DNA of 64,000 bases, taken from Bacteroidales bacterium UBA4116 (lineage in GTDB: Bacteria > Bacteroidota > Bacteroidia > Bacteroidales > Tannerellaceae). The notes under the pieces were generated by a model that ran no database searches, was not told the origin of the DNA, and saw only the letters and a program-made list of their open reading frames with translations. Each line of letters begins with the position of its first letter. Position 1 is the stretch's first letter. The stretch lies in assembly GCA_002381645.1 (NCBI GenBank), contig DFXE01000010.1:224663-288662 (forward strand), in the 5' to 3' direction. Shown here one piece after another: positions 1 through 9,369 of this stretch. Position numbers and translations under genes: made by a program.

Positions 1-3000
1 GATAGCGGTATAACACCGACACGCTTTTTAGAACCCAGTGCCGGAACAGGAGCGTTTATTTCTTCTTTCAAAGAAACCGCTCCTGAAGCCAAAGTGACCG
101 GATTTGAAAAAGACCTATTGACAGGTAAAATTCTCTCACACCTTTATCCCGATGATAAAGTAAGGATTGAGGGCTACGAAAAAATGGAAGGACGCTACTC
201 ACAGCATTTTGATGTGATTGCATCCAATATACCGTTCGGCGATGTTTCGGTATTCGATCCATTATTATCCAACCATGAAATACCCGCCGTCAAACAATCG
301 ACACAGGCGATACACAACTACTTTTTTGTAAAAAGCGTTATGTCGGCCAGAGAGGGCGGGATAATCGCTTTTATTACCAGTCAGGGCGTACTCAATTCGG
401 AACAGAACAAGCCAATACGGGAATACCTGATGGACACCTGCGATGTGGTTTCAGCTATCCGTTTGCCGAACAACCTCTTTTCCGACCATGCCGGAACGGA
501 AGTCGGTAGCGACCTTATTATCCTGCAACGGAACAATAAAAACATAGTTCCGAGCCAACGACAGCAGGATTTTATCGAATCCCGCAAGCTGTCGAACGGT
601 ATTTCCATTAACAACCTGTTCCGTGATTTCGATAGGGTTGTGCAAACCAGTTCTAAAATTGATACCGATCCTTACGGCAAACCTGCGATTGTCTTTACTC
701 ACGAGGGCGGAGTAGAGGGTATTGCCAAAGACCTGCGACAAATGTTGAAAGAAGATTTCTCCCAACATTTGGATTTGCAGCGTTATCAAACCCATGCACA
801 GAACTCGCCGGAACAACAGGTTGCAACCGCCGTAGAAATTCAACCCAAACTTGAATCAAATACCAATGACCTCAATCCCCTTTGGCAAACAGAAGAACTC
901 GATCCATTTTGGCAAGCTATTGAAGACGACTGGTTTTCCGGCAATAATCAATCCGAAACGGTAAAACCTGCGATTGAAAGCAAACCCGAACCACCCAAAC
1001 AACAACAAAATTATTCGGGTACGCTTTTCGACATGGATGATCCCGCTATTAAAAAAGAGCCGACTCCGGAGGCGAAACCGAAGTCTGTTACAGAGCAACC
1101 ATTAATTACGCTCTATGACCTTTTCGGTTTTACCCAAGAGGAACGCAGTCAGGTAAGCAAACCTAAAAAGCGAGGTCGAAAGTCTAAATCACAAGCCAGT
1201 AAGCCAAAAGAACTTCCCTTTATGGACTGGCGGGAAGAAATGGCACATAACGCCGCACAACAGCGGGAAAAGCTACAAGAGGAAACTGCGGCAGCCTATC
1301 CCGTATTTGATGCCCATCGGGAGGAACAACTGGAACGGCTGAAAGAAGAAGCCGAACGGGAACAGCAGGAACGTATGAAGCCGATTCCCTACTATAATGC
1401 AGAAGATATGCCGTCCCATTACCGTGAAGGCTCTCTCGTAACAGACGAAAATAATCGTATCGGTTATTTGCGAGATTTAGACGGATTTCAGCCGATGTTC
1501 CATCCGCTTCAGCTCACCGGAACACAGCAGGCGAAAGCATCCCTTTATATTGAAATACGGGATACTTACCACCACCTGTATAATAACGAAGCAACAAGGC
1601 TGGAAGCCAATCCCGCCTTGCGTGAAATGTTGAACAGGCTCTATGATGATTTTACCCGTCGTTTCGGAAATATAAACGATGCGAAAAATCTAAGCCTTAT
1701 TAAAATGGATGCCGGAGGGACGGAAATTCTCTCTCTTGAACGCTATGTAAACGGCAAAGCGGTCAAAGCTGATATTTTCCAACAACCGGTTGCTTTCAAT
1801 CCGAACGAGATTACCCATGCGGATAATGCACGGGAAGCCCTGACCGCTTCGCTTAATAAGTATGCAACGGTAAACCTTGAATATATGGCAGGGCTTACAG
1901 GCGGTACTTCGGAGGAAACATTGGAGGAACTGAAAGGGCAGGTATTTTTCAATCCGATGATAGGGGCTTATGAAATTAAAGACAAATTCATAAGTGGCAA
2001 TGTTATTTCCAAAGCGGAACATGTTGAGCGGTATATAGAGAACCACCCCGACCACGAAGCGGCAAAAGAATCCCTTTCGGCATTACGTGAAGCAACACCC
2101 CGCCCGATAGCATTCGAGGATTTGGATTTCAATTTTGGCGAACGGTGGATTCCGACAGGCATTTACAATAAATATGCTTCGTATTTGTTTGATACAAACG
2201 TATCGGTACATTACGCACAAAGCCGTGATGAGTACACCCTGAAAGCCGATAGCAAAAATATCAAGATATGGGATCAGTACGCTGTTAAATCGACAAACCG
2301 GACTTTCGACGGTATCGCCCTGATGAAACACGCCTTACATAATACCTCTCCCGATATTACGAAGAAAGTCAATAAGTTGATTGACGGGGAAATCAAAGAG
2401 GTCAAAGTGCGTGATTCCGAATCAATCCAACTCGCCAACTCTAAGATTGATGAGATACGGAATGGCTTTGTAGAATGGCTTAACGAACAATCTGAGGAGT
2501 TCAAAGACCGACTGGCAGATAAATACAACCGCACGTTTAATTGTTTCGTCCGTCCGGAGTATGATGGGAGCCAGCAAGAGTTTCCGGGACTTGATTTGAA
2601 AGGCTTGGGTATTCCTGATTTGTACAAAAGTCAGAAGGATGCGATTTGGATGGATAAACTTAATGGCGGGGGCATAATCGACCACGAGGTGGGCGGTGGC
2701 AAAACCCTCATTATGTGTGTAAGCGCCTACGAGAAAAAACGTTTGGGATTGGTAAACAAACCTCTCATTATGGCTCTTAAAGCCAATGTGCATGAGATAG
2801 CCCAAACTTTCTGTACGGCATATCCCAATGCCAAAGTACTGTATCCGGGCAAAGAAGATTTTACCCCCGCAAAACGGGCGAAGATCTTCAACGAAATGAA
2901 GAACAACAACTGGGATGCTATCATTTTAACACACGAACAATTCGGTATGATACCCCAGTCGCCCGAAATACAGCAACGGATATTACAGGCGGAACTCGAT

Positions 3001-5346
3001 TCGGTGGAAGAAAATCTGGAAGTATTACGGGCGCAAGGCAAGGAAATATCCCGTGCTATGGAGAAAGGCTTGGTCAAGCGACAACTGAATCTTGAAGCCA
3101 AGTTAAGCAATATCGCCTATCAGATTGAAAACCGGAAAGATGATACGGTCGATTTTCGTTTAATGGGTATCGACCACTTGTACGTTGATGAGAGCCACCG
3201 CTTCAAGAACCTGACCTTTACCACCCGGCACGACAGGGTTGCAGGTCTGGGGAATGCCGAAGGATCGCAACGTGCCCTGAATATGCTTTTCGCCCTGCGT
3301 ACCATTCAGGATAAGACGGGCAAGGATTTGGGGGCTACTTTCCTTTCGGGTACAACCATTTCCAACAGTTTGACAGAGTTATACTTGCTTTTCAAGTATC
3401 TCCGGCCAAACGAACTGGAACGGCAAGGCATTAATACATTTGATGCGTGGGCGGCAATCTTCGCCAAGAAGTCGATAGACTATGAATTTTCGGTAACAAA
3501 CGAGATTGTGCAGAAAGAACGTTTCCGGTATTTTATCAAAGTACCCGAATTGGCGGCTTTTTATGCCGAAATTACGGACTATCGTTCTGCTGAAGATATT
3601 GGTATCGACAGACCTGTTAAAAACGAAATCCTACATAATATTCCGCCTACGCCCGACCAACAGGAATTTATTCAGAAATTAGTCGAGTTCGCCAAAACTG
3701 GGAAAGGCGAAATATTGGGACGTGCCCCACTATCCGAAAAAGAGGAAAAAGCCAAAATGTTGATCGCCACGGATTACGCCCGAAAAATGTCGCTCGATAT
3801 GCGGCTGATTGATCCTGTTAAGTACGGCGACCATGTGGATAATAAGGCTTCGCACGTTGCTAAAATGGTATCGGATTACTACACAAAGTTCGACCAACAC
3901 AAGGCAACCCAATTTATTTTCTCTGATTTGGGCACTTACAAACCCGGAGAATGGAACCCATGCTCCGAGATAAAGCGAAAATTGGTGGATGACTACGGAA
4001 TCCCCGCTCACGAAATACGCTTTATTCAGGAAGCCAAAACGGACAAGGCTCGTAAAACCATGATTAAGGATATGAACGAGGGTAAAATCCGTGTCTTGTT
4101 TGGCTCTACCGAAATGTTGGGAACTGGAGTAAACGCACAGAAACGATGTGTTGCCATTCATCATTTAGATGCGCCTTGGCGACCGTCAGACCTTGAACAG
4201 CGGGACGGTCGGGGCATTCGTAAAGGCAATGATATAGCCAAACTATATGCCGATAACAAGGTCGATGTACTTATCTATGCCGTTGAAAAATCACTGGACG
4301 CATATAAATTCGGCTTGCTTCATAACAAGCAGCTTTTCATTCGACAGTTGAAAAACAACTCATTGGGGAGCCGTACCATCGACGAGGGCAGTATGGACGA
4401 AAAAGGCGGCATGAACTTTTCCGAATACGTTGCTATTCTGTCCGGTAACACAGAACTATTGGAGAAAGCACGGTTAGAAAAGAAAATCGCTTCGTTGGAA
4501 TCCGAGCGGCAAGCATTTATGCGTGGCAAATCTTCATCCCGTTACAAATTAGAGAGCATTGTTTCCGATGTTGAAAAGAACAATGGTTTTATTAACCGCA
4601 TTTCCAAAGATATGGAAGCGTTCAATTCCCGTGTGCAGTATCATCCGGACGGAGTTACTCGCCTGAATCCTGTTCAGTTGGACGGATTACTGGGCAGTAA
4701 CCCGAAAGAAGTCGGCACAAAACTGAATGAAATAGCCAACAAAGCCCGTACACATGGAGCGCATGAGAAAATCGGTACACTTTACGGTTTTGATTTAATG
4801 GTAAAATCCGAAACCACAGCTAAGGACGGTTTCGATGTAATACAAAACCGCTTCTTTATTAAAGGAGAAGGCGATATTCTCTACAATTACAATCACGGGG
4901 TAATGGCTACCGACCCGAAGACGGCAGCACAAAATTTCCTGAATGCTCTTGACACCATGCCGAAACTTTTGGAAAGGTATCAGGCAGACAACGAGAAATT
5001 GCAAAAGGATATTCCCGTCCTTAAAGAAGTAGTTGAAGGAAGTTGGCGAAAAGAGCCGGAACTGAAAGCCCTGAAAGACGATTTGGTTAAGTTAGACCGT
5101 GAAATCCAACTCTCGCTTAAACCAATCGAAGAAAGCAAGGGGCAGGAGAGCGTGCAGGACAATAGTGTTTCGGCAAGCAATCAAAGCCAATCACAAGGGA
5201 AGCCCGAAACTTCATTTGTCCAGGACACTCCAAATACTTTACAGGGAGTAAAGGAAATTATGAGCGACAGGCTTGTTATTGCTTCGGTGGGCGGTAGTCC
5301 GCCGAAAGCGGAGAAGAAAGATGTTTCAAGAGGAATTAAGTTGTAA
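1..5346 (+). CDS. N6-adenine DNA methylase / SNF2-type helicase fusion, 5' partial
   Basis: The reading frame is open from base 1, so the true start lies upstream of the window; about 1,780 residues are visible. The N-terminal part is a gamma-type adenine methylase: motif I reads EPSAGTGAF (bases 31-57) and the catalytic NPPF-type motif appears as NIPFG (about 226-240). A Q/E/K-rich linker with coiled-coil character covers about 850-1400. The C-terminal half is an SF2 (SNF2-like) helicase: GGGKT Walker A near 2690-2706, DESH box near 3187-3198, and motif VI QRDGRGIRKGN near 4198-4230. Such giant methylase-helicases are typical cargo of Bacteroidales conjugative and mobilisable elements; the usual inference is modification or anti-restriction protection of transferred DNA, but no function is proven. 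It converges on the RteC-associated block and ends at a hairpin terminator. Confidence 0.9.
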   Translation, partial: DSGITPTRFLEPSAGTGAFISSFKETAPEAKVTGFEKDLLTGKILSHLYPDDKVRIEGYEKMEGRYSQHFDVIASNIPFGDVSVFDPLLSNHEIPAVKQSTQAIHNYFFVKSVMSAREGGIIAFITSQGVLNSEQNKPIREYLMDTCDVVSAIRLPNNLFSDHAGTEVGSDLIILQRNNKNIVPSQRQQDFIESRKLSNGISINNLFRDFDRVVQTSSKIDTDPYGKPAIVFTHEGGVEGIAKDLRQMLKEDFSQHLDLQRYQTHAQNSPEQQVATAVEIQPKLESNTNDLNPLWQTEELDPFWQAIEDDWFSGNNQSETVKPAIESKPEPPKQQQNYSGTLFDMDDPAIKKEPTPEAKPKSVTEQPLITLYDLFGFTQEERSQVSKPKKRGRKSKSQASKPKELPFMDWREEMAHNAAQQREKLQEETAAAYPVFDAHREEQLERLKEEAEREQQERMKPIPYYNAEDMPSHYREGSLVTDENNRIGYLRDLDGFQPMFHPLQLTGTQQAKASLYIEIRDTYHHLYNNEATRLEANPALREMLNRLYDDFTRRFGNINDAKNLSLIKMDAGGTEILSLERYVNGKAVKADIFQQPVAFNPNEITHADNAREALTASLNKYATVNLEYMAGLTGGTSEETLEELKGQVFFNPMIGAYEIKDKFISGNVISKAEHVERYIENHPDHEAAKESLSALREATPRPIAFEDLDFNFGERWIPTGIYNKYASYLFDTNVSVHYAQSRDEYTLKADSKNIKIWDQYAVKSTNRTFDGIALMKHALHNTSPDITKKVNKLIDGEIKEVKVRDSESIQLANSKIDEIRNGFVEWLNEQSEEFKDRLADKYNRTFNCFVRPEYDGSQQEFPGLDLKGLGIPDLYKSQKDAIWMDKLNGGGIIDHEVGGGKTLIMCVSAYEKKRLGLVNKPLIMALKANVHEIAQTFCTAYPNAKVLYPGKEDFTPAKRAKIFNEMKNNNWDAIILTHEQFGMIPQSPEIQQRILQAELDSVEENLEVLRAQGKEISRAMEKGLVKRQLNLEAKLSNIAYQIENRKDDTVDFRLMGIDHLYVDESHRFKNLTFTTRHDRVAGLGNAEGSQRALNMLFALRTIQDKTGKDLGATFLSGTTISNSLTELYLLFKYLRPNELERQGINTFDAWAAIFAKKSIDYEFSVTNEIVQKERFRYFIKVPELAAFYAEITDYRSAEDIGIDRPVKNEILHNIPPTPDQQEFIQKLVEFAKTGKGEILGRAPLSEKEEKAKMLIATDYARKMSLDMRLIDPVKYGDHVDNKASHVAKMVSDYYTKFDQHKATQFIFSDLGTYKPGEWNPCSEIKRKLVDDYGIPAHEIRFIQEAKTDKARKTMIKDMNEGKIRVLFGSTEMLGTGVNAQKRCVAIHHLDAPWRPSDLEQRDGRGIRKGNDIAKLYADNKVDVLIYAVEKSLDAYKFGLLHNKQLFIRQLKNNSLGSRTIDEGSMDEKGGMNFSEYVAILSGNTELLEKARLEKKIASLESERQAFMRGKSSSRYKLESIVSDVEKNNGFINRISKDMEAFNSRVQYHPDGVTRLNPVQLDGLLGSNPKEVGTKLNEIANKARTHGAHEKIGTLYGFDLMVKSETTAKDGFDVIQNRFFIKGEGDILYNYNHGVMATDPKTAAQNFLNALDTMPKLLERYQADNEKLQKDIPVLKEVVEGSWRKEPELKALKDDLVKLDREIQLSLKPIEESKGQESVQDNSVSASNQSQSQGKPETSFVQDTPNTLQGVKEIMSDRLVIASVGGSPPKAEKKDVSRGIKL

Positions 5347-5350
5347 AATT

Positions 5351-5386
5351 AAAGCCCATGCCTGTCATCACGACGGTATGGGCTTT
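5351..5386 (+). terminator. intrinsic terminator between convergent genes
   Basis: A 12-bp stem, AAAGCCCATGCC pairing with GGTATGGGCTTT (one G-T wobble), encloses a 12-nt loop and starts 5 nt after the methylase-helicase stop. The A-run on one side and T-run on the other let it act in both directions, for this gene and for the convergent HTH gene. Confidence 0.75.
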
Positions 5387-5442
5387 TCCAAATCATAAAA
5401 ACTTCAACTATGAACATCAAAGATTGAAAATAAACATCGCCC

Positions 5443-5757
5443 TCACGGGTTTTTATTTTTATTGTTGTTACCCCTTTTCTTATTAAAGTTTGTTCTAATA
5501 AAAGCATGAACATCACTTTCCTTATAGTAAGTTTTGTGATATAGCGTTTGAAAAGGCAATTCGCCCGTAGCACGATATCGTTGTAAAGTCCGTTTGCTGA
5601 CATTAAGCAGCATACATAAGTCCTGATTGTCAAGCAATAATTCTCCATCTAACATATTTCTGCGTTTACTCATTTTGTCAAGGGTTTTATCCTGTTTGTC
5701 GAAGCGATCCATGATACGTTCCATCCACGCTTCAAAATTATTTTTGTCTATATACAT
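5443..5757 (-). CDS. small helix-turn-helix protein (excisionase/MerR-like), 104 aa
   Basis: An N-terminal charged helix (about residues 1-35) is followed by an HTH of the type seen in Bacteroides element excisionases: LLLDNQDLCMLLNVSKRTLQ, then the wing with YYKESDVHAFI. The C-terminus is an N/K-rich tail. It begins 12 nt after the primase-like gene, so it is the last gene of the rteC-proximal operon. By analogy with the Xis2c/Xis2d pair that RteC controls in CTnDOT it may be a recombination directionality factor, or a regulator of replication or transfer genes; the sequence does not decide. It is paralogous in fold and layout to the 119-aa HTH protein at 7778-8137. Confidence 0.8.
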   Translation of the reverse strand: MYIDKNNFEAWMERIMDRFDKQDKTLDKMSKRRNMLDGELLLDNQDLCMLLNVSKRTLQRYRATGELPFQTLYHKTYYKESDVHAFIRTNFNKKRGNNNKNKNP

Positions 5758-5769
5758 GGCTGTTGGGTT

Positions 5770-7815
5770 TTAGATGATGTGCCCTATCATGAAATAATTC
5801 TGATTGGACGGGTCTTTTATGATTATTTCTTTCTCTCGCATAAATTTGATATAGCTTTTGGCTGTACGTTCCTTTACATCCATTATCTGCTGAATGCGGT
5901 CGCACAGGTCGATATAAGTCAAGTGTTTTTGTACATTGAATATCTCACGGGCAACATTCGCCAGTTCTTTTTCTTTGCGTTTTTCTTTTTCCTCTCGTGG
6001 CTTTTCGCCTATATAGATGTGCATTCCCAATTCTTTGTCCCATGAGAACTGCATTAGAGGAACATCGAGAGGACTGCCGTCCCTTACTTTGAGAGCCTTA
6101 ACAACTGATACCGAAGGCTCACTATCGAGTTCTATACTCATAATTGCAGCAGCTTTACGTTGCAGTTCCGAGCCAAGATGTCCCCGTAATTTCAAACCAT
6201 TCGGCACATAATGAAGTACACAAACTATGCAGGTGCGGTATATTCCCGCTAAACGATATAGTTCATCTACAATCCTGATACTTTCCGCTTCGTCATTGGC
6301 AGACAGCACCAAATCCGCAATGCCGTCAATCACGACCAAACGAATACCTTCATACTCATAATGATATTTGTCCATGCTCTGAACTATGGCTTGCAGTCGT
6401 TCTTTTCGGGACATCCCTGTAAGTGAGAACGCCCGCAGTTCTTCCGGCTTTTCGTTCAGTTTGGCACGTTTCAGGAGATTGGAAACATTCTTAAAAAGTT
6501 GTACTTCGGATTGTTCTGTATCATAGAGTAGAACTGCTTTGTTATCGGAATTATCCCGGACATTTACGCCCAATGTATCAATGGTACGATTGTCTTTAAT
6601 TATCGAACCTGCAATCAGCGCAGCAACATAGTTGCTTTTCCCTGTACCCTCTCCGCCAGTAATACAAAGGATGTTACCTTGCGTACCGAGTGGTACATCT
6701 CCGGCAGAAATAACCTCTTCGGCTTTCGCCGGAGGGTTATTGAAATCAATTTCACAGGATTTTAGCATAGTCATTGTTTCATTATATAAATTATCAAGAA
6801 AGTCGATGAATAGTTGGCGGAACTCTTTCCGGCTATTTCCTTTGCTGAAATAGTCCGTTATATCTTTGTCTTTTTTCTCTCCTGAAAGCGGTAACACAAG
6901 CCGCTTAACGCCATATTCCGCTAATGCTTTTTCGTGCCTGATTGCAGCTTCAATTCCTGTTTTGTCGGTATCATAAAGCAGTACGATATGTTTAAAGCGA
7001 AAAGTGAGTTTATAAATTATTCCTGTCGGAATGGTGGAAGTTTCGCTGTTGAAGCAAATCGCATGAAAACCGTGAGCAGCCAATGTTATCACGTCTTTTT
7101 CTCCGCCAGTAATGAATAATGTATCTCCTTTGGCGGGTAACTGTTCCAATCCGAAGCAATAGTTTTCGCCGATATTTCCGCCATACAGGAAACGAACTTC
7201 GGAAAATGGACGGTAGATTTTCACATACCGTTTACCCATATATCCGAAAATCGGCTCGCTTTCGGACGAAGTATAGTAAAATGGTTTATTATCCTTGTTT
7301 TCGCTCCTAAATTCTTGTAGGGAAACGGTTTTGTAAAGTTTCAGTATTTCGGGTGTGATACCCGACTGCATCCAAAAATGCAGTTCCTTTTGAGAGAATC
7401 TCTGTTGTATGATGTTATAGGCTTTCGGTTTTTCCTGTTGCAATTCTGACAAATCCTGTTTATTGACAGGTTGTTTCTGTTGCGGAGAAGGGTTATACTC
7501 TGAATCAGCTAACCCTAAACATAAATCCTGATTTATTATCTTCAGTATTTCTACGAAATCTCCACCATTATTACAATTCAAACCCTTCAATTTGCCGACA
7601 AAGAAGAAGCAGTCTCCGCTGTAATCGTCGTTACCGAAATCCTTAAAACGGAAAATATCTCCACGACGGTCAAAATAAACATTGCAGGATGCTTTGCGGT
7701 CTTCGTACAATGGATTAAGGAAATTTCTTCCTGTTTTCCATTGGGTAGGAATATAGTGTTTAAAGACATCCAAGCCTTTATTTGTCCGTCTTAATAGTTC
7801 GTCTTTGTTGAGCAT
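5770..7815 (-). CDS. Toprim/RepA-like ATPase (primase-helicase-like) of a mobile element
   Basis: 681 residues. Residues 1-90 resemble the N-terminal primase domain of element replication proteins but lack a clear CHC2 zinc site. Residues about 230-300 are a Toprim domain (ITGGEKD with the catalytic Glu, then YDTDKTG). Residues about 375-560 are a RecA-fold ATPase: GGEGTGKS Walker A at 387-394 and VVIDG Walker B at about 494-498. The C-terminus (from about 630) looks like a winged helix. This order matches the primase/helicase-type proteins beside HTH genes in Bacteroidales mobilisable elements, so a role in element replication or DNA processing is likely. The start overlaps the upstream HTH gene by 38 bp, indicating co-transcription and translational coupling. 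Confidence 0.8.
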   Translation of the reverse strand: MLNKDELLRRTNKGLDVFKHYIPTQWKTGRNFLNPLYEDRKASCNVYFDRRGDIFRFKDFGNDDYSGDCFFFVGKLKGLNCNNGGDFVEILKIINQDLCLGLADSEYNPSPQQKQPVNKQDLSELQQEKPKAYNIIQQRFSQKELHFWMQSGITPEILKLYKTVSLQEFRSENKDNKPFYYTSSESEPIFGYMGKRYVKIYRPFSEVRFLYGGNIGENYCFGLEQLPAKGDTLFITGGEKDVITLAAHGFHAICFNSETSTIPTGIIYKLTFRFKHIVLLYDTDKTGIEAAIRHEKALAEYGVKRLVLPLSGEKKDKDITDYFSKGNSRKEFRQLFIDFLDNLYNETMTMLKSCEIDFNNPPAKAEEVISAGDVPLGTQGNILCITGGEGTGKSNYVAALIAGSIIKDNRTIDTLGVNVRDNSDNKAVLLYDTEQSEVQLFKNVSNLLKRAKLNEKPEELRAFSLTGMSRKERLQAIVQSMDKYHYEYEGIRLVVIDGIADLVLSANDEAESIRIVDELYRLAGIYRTCIVCVLHYVPNGLKLRGHLGSELQRKAAAIMSIELDSEPSVSVVKALKVRDGSPLDVPLMQFSWDKELGMHIYIGEKPREEKEKRKEKELANVAREIFNVQKHLTYIDLCDRIQQIMDVKERTAKSYIKFMREKEIIIKDPSNQNYFMIGHII

Positions 7816-8137
7816 GGAGTTTGTGATTGTTTATAAGGTCATTCATACATTCTTCGGTACTGCGGATTTTCTTTTCATTCAGCAGCCTTTTTATTTCTCC
7901 TATGGTATAATAGGATTTACCGGATATAATTGAGTAGGAAATTACCCGGTTACTACGCATTCGCTGAAGTGTCCGTTCGCTAATTTTAAGAAAGGTGCAA
8001 ACCTCATAACTATCTACCCACATTTCGTCGGGATCAGTAGTGTCATCATCCTGATGATCTACAACAAACTTGGCTATCGCATTGATTTTAGATACTAAAT
8101 CTTTATACGCTTCCGATTCTAATGTTATGACATCCAT
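7778..8137 (-). CDS. helix-turn-helix protein (excisionase-like), 119 aa
   Basis: Residues about 40-95 form an HTH unit of the element-excisionase type: DSYEVCTFLKISERTLQRM, then SYYTIGEIKRLL. The N-terminal 40 residues are acidic and helical. It is the first gene after the rteC terminator and overlaps the downstream primase-like gene. In CTnDOT-type elements RteC activates an operon that starts with small DNA-binding proteins needed for excision, and this gene has the matching position, so an excisionase-like role is a reasonable inference. A CCAASTTGG palindrome lies about 55 bp upstream of the start. Confidence 0.8.
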   Translation of the reverse strand: MDVITLESEAYKDLVSKINAIAKFVVDHQDDDTTDPDEMWVDSYEVCTFLKISERTLQRMRSNRVISYSIISGKSYYTIGEIKRLLNEKKIRSTEECMNDLINNHKLHAQQRRTIKTDK

Positions 8138-8188
8138 ATCTGTAAGAATTTGATTCGCTGCAAAGTTCGGAAGTCGAAAAATACTTTT

Positions 8189-8202
8189 CTGCCAACTTGG
8201 TA
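8189..8202. promoter_or_regulatory. palindromic candidate operator upstream of the HTH-primase operon
   Basis: CTGCCAACTTGGTA has the core CCAACTTGG, a 9-bp palindrome about one base off-centre. The same core (CCAAGTTGG) recurs in the hairpin at 8281-8306, about 95 bp away, and both lie between rteC and the operon an RteC-type activator would be expected to control. Operator function is inferred only. Confidence 0.35.
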
Positions 8203-8274
8203 AAAGTTTTTTTGAGTATTTTTTGAGTAAGAAATGGACGATTTTAGCAGGTTTCAGGAGGGTACAATAAGGGC

Positions 8275-8307
8275 AAAAAAAAAACTACCAAGTTGGTAGT
8301 TTTTTTG
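8275..8307 (-). terminator. perfect hairpin with A- and T-tracts after rteC
   Basis: ACTACCAA-G-TTGGTAGT is a perfect 8-bp inverted repeat, extended by an A-tract on the left and a T-tract on the right to about 14 bp. It sits 11 nt beyond the rteC stop and has the form of a bidirectional intrinsic terminator. Its core CCAAGTTGG is shared with the palindrome at 8189-8202, so it may also be a protein-binding site. Confidence 0.65.
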
Positions 8308-8317
8308 AATTTTATTT

Positions 8318-9163
8318 TTACTGGGAATCATCTTCGTCCATTCGTTTTAGAAGCCTTTCAATTATAATATTCAGGTGTTTGGTGCGATCTGCTCGTCCTT
8401 TTATGGAAATATATTCTCTGTAATACTCTCCTAAATCTATATTGAACATAATTTCCAGCATAATCATGATTTCTTTGATATTAGCATTTCCTCTGTTTAC
8501 ATACTTGCTCGATTCAAAACCATAACCGATTTCAATCAAAGCAGTTTTCGGCCCCGTCCACTTTAGATTGTTGGCTGGAAGTGACGACCTGTTTTTATTA
8601 ATGAGTGTTTGCTTATCTAATGCATGCATTTTCTTATTCAGATAAATGCGTAGCATTTCATTACAAAGGATTTTAGCCACTTTGTAATCGTATCCTGTTG
8701 AAAATTCAGGATCAATGACATAATGGACGCTATCTAAACACAAAAGATGAGAACGCTTGTTTCTTATAAAGTAGCGTCCATCCATGTGTGTTGATTTTGA
8801 CCTGTAATACTGGTAAAAATCAAGATTACGCTCGAAGAAATAAGTTAAACTATCTAATTCTTTTTGATAATACTCCGCTAATGTATCATTGCTGCCATTT
8901 GGACATTTTAATTCAATAGTAAGTATTTTGTTGAAATACAATATAAATCCAAGTATTTCAGGTTTAATTTCTTTGAAAAAAATAATCTCTTCTTCCTCTC
9001 CCATATTTTTCAGTGAAAGGAAAACTTTTCGTATATCTGCCAAGCAATTTTCTAAATACTCTATCATTGAAACTGCAACTTCAATAGAAATTTCACTATC
9101 CATATCTATTGTTTCCAGTTCAAGATGAACTTCTTTTAGTTTTTGAGATAAATATTCTTTCAT
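8318..9163 (-). CDS. rteC: RteC family excision regulator
   Basis: 281 residues matching the RteC family in length and pattern: a helical N-terminal half (ELETIDMDSEISIEVAVSMI, then FLSLKNMGEEEEIIFFKEIK), a middle block with LDFYQYYRSKSTHMDG and RYFIRNKRSHL, and a C-terminal DNA-binding-like part with GPKTALIEIGYGF and INLGEYYR-type spacing. In CTnDOT, RteC activates the excision operon under control of RteA/RteB; no rteA or rteB is visible here. The gene is followed by a terminator and then by the HTH-primase-HTH block, supporting assignment of 1-9163 to an integrative element. Alternative: a diverged RteC-domain protein with a different target. Confidence 0.85.
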   Translation of the reverse strand: MKEYLSQKLKEVHLELETIDMDSEISIEVAVSMIEYLENCLADIRKVFLSLKNMGEEEEIIFFKEIKPEILGFILYFNKILTIELKCPNGSNDTLAEYYQKELDSLTYFFERNLDFYQYYRSKSTHMDGRYFIRNKRSHLLCLDSVHYVIDPEFSTGYDYKVAKILCNEMLRIYLNKKMHALDKQTLINKNRSSLPANNLKWTGPKTALIEIGYGFESSKYVNRGNANIKEIMIMLEIMFNIDLGEYYREYISIKGRADRTKHLNIIIERLLKRMDEDDSQ

Positions 9164-9369
9164 TATAGTTGGTTATTTCATGATTCAACCTATAAACTTT
9201 CTATTCTGAAAGTATGCTTATGACAAAATATCCACCAAATATCTGCAATAATATATCCAGTATTGTTTGTTATACGAATGTCCTAAATTACAGCCACAAA
9301 GTTTATATCCATTCAACCATTATTCCTATAATCTGACAAGATAACACAAGTAAAACTACATCCATGCTA

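Noticed and set aside
8275..8307. Attachment site of the left element
   Set aside because: No second copy in direct orientation and no integrase nearby; it fits a terminator or operator better.
1..9163. Complete boundaries of the RteC-containing element
   Set aside because: No integrase, att repeat or transfer genes are visible; the element extends beyond the window, and its right end could be anywhere after rteC.
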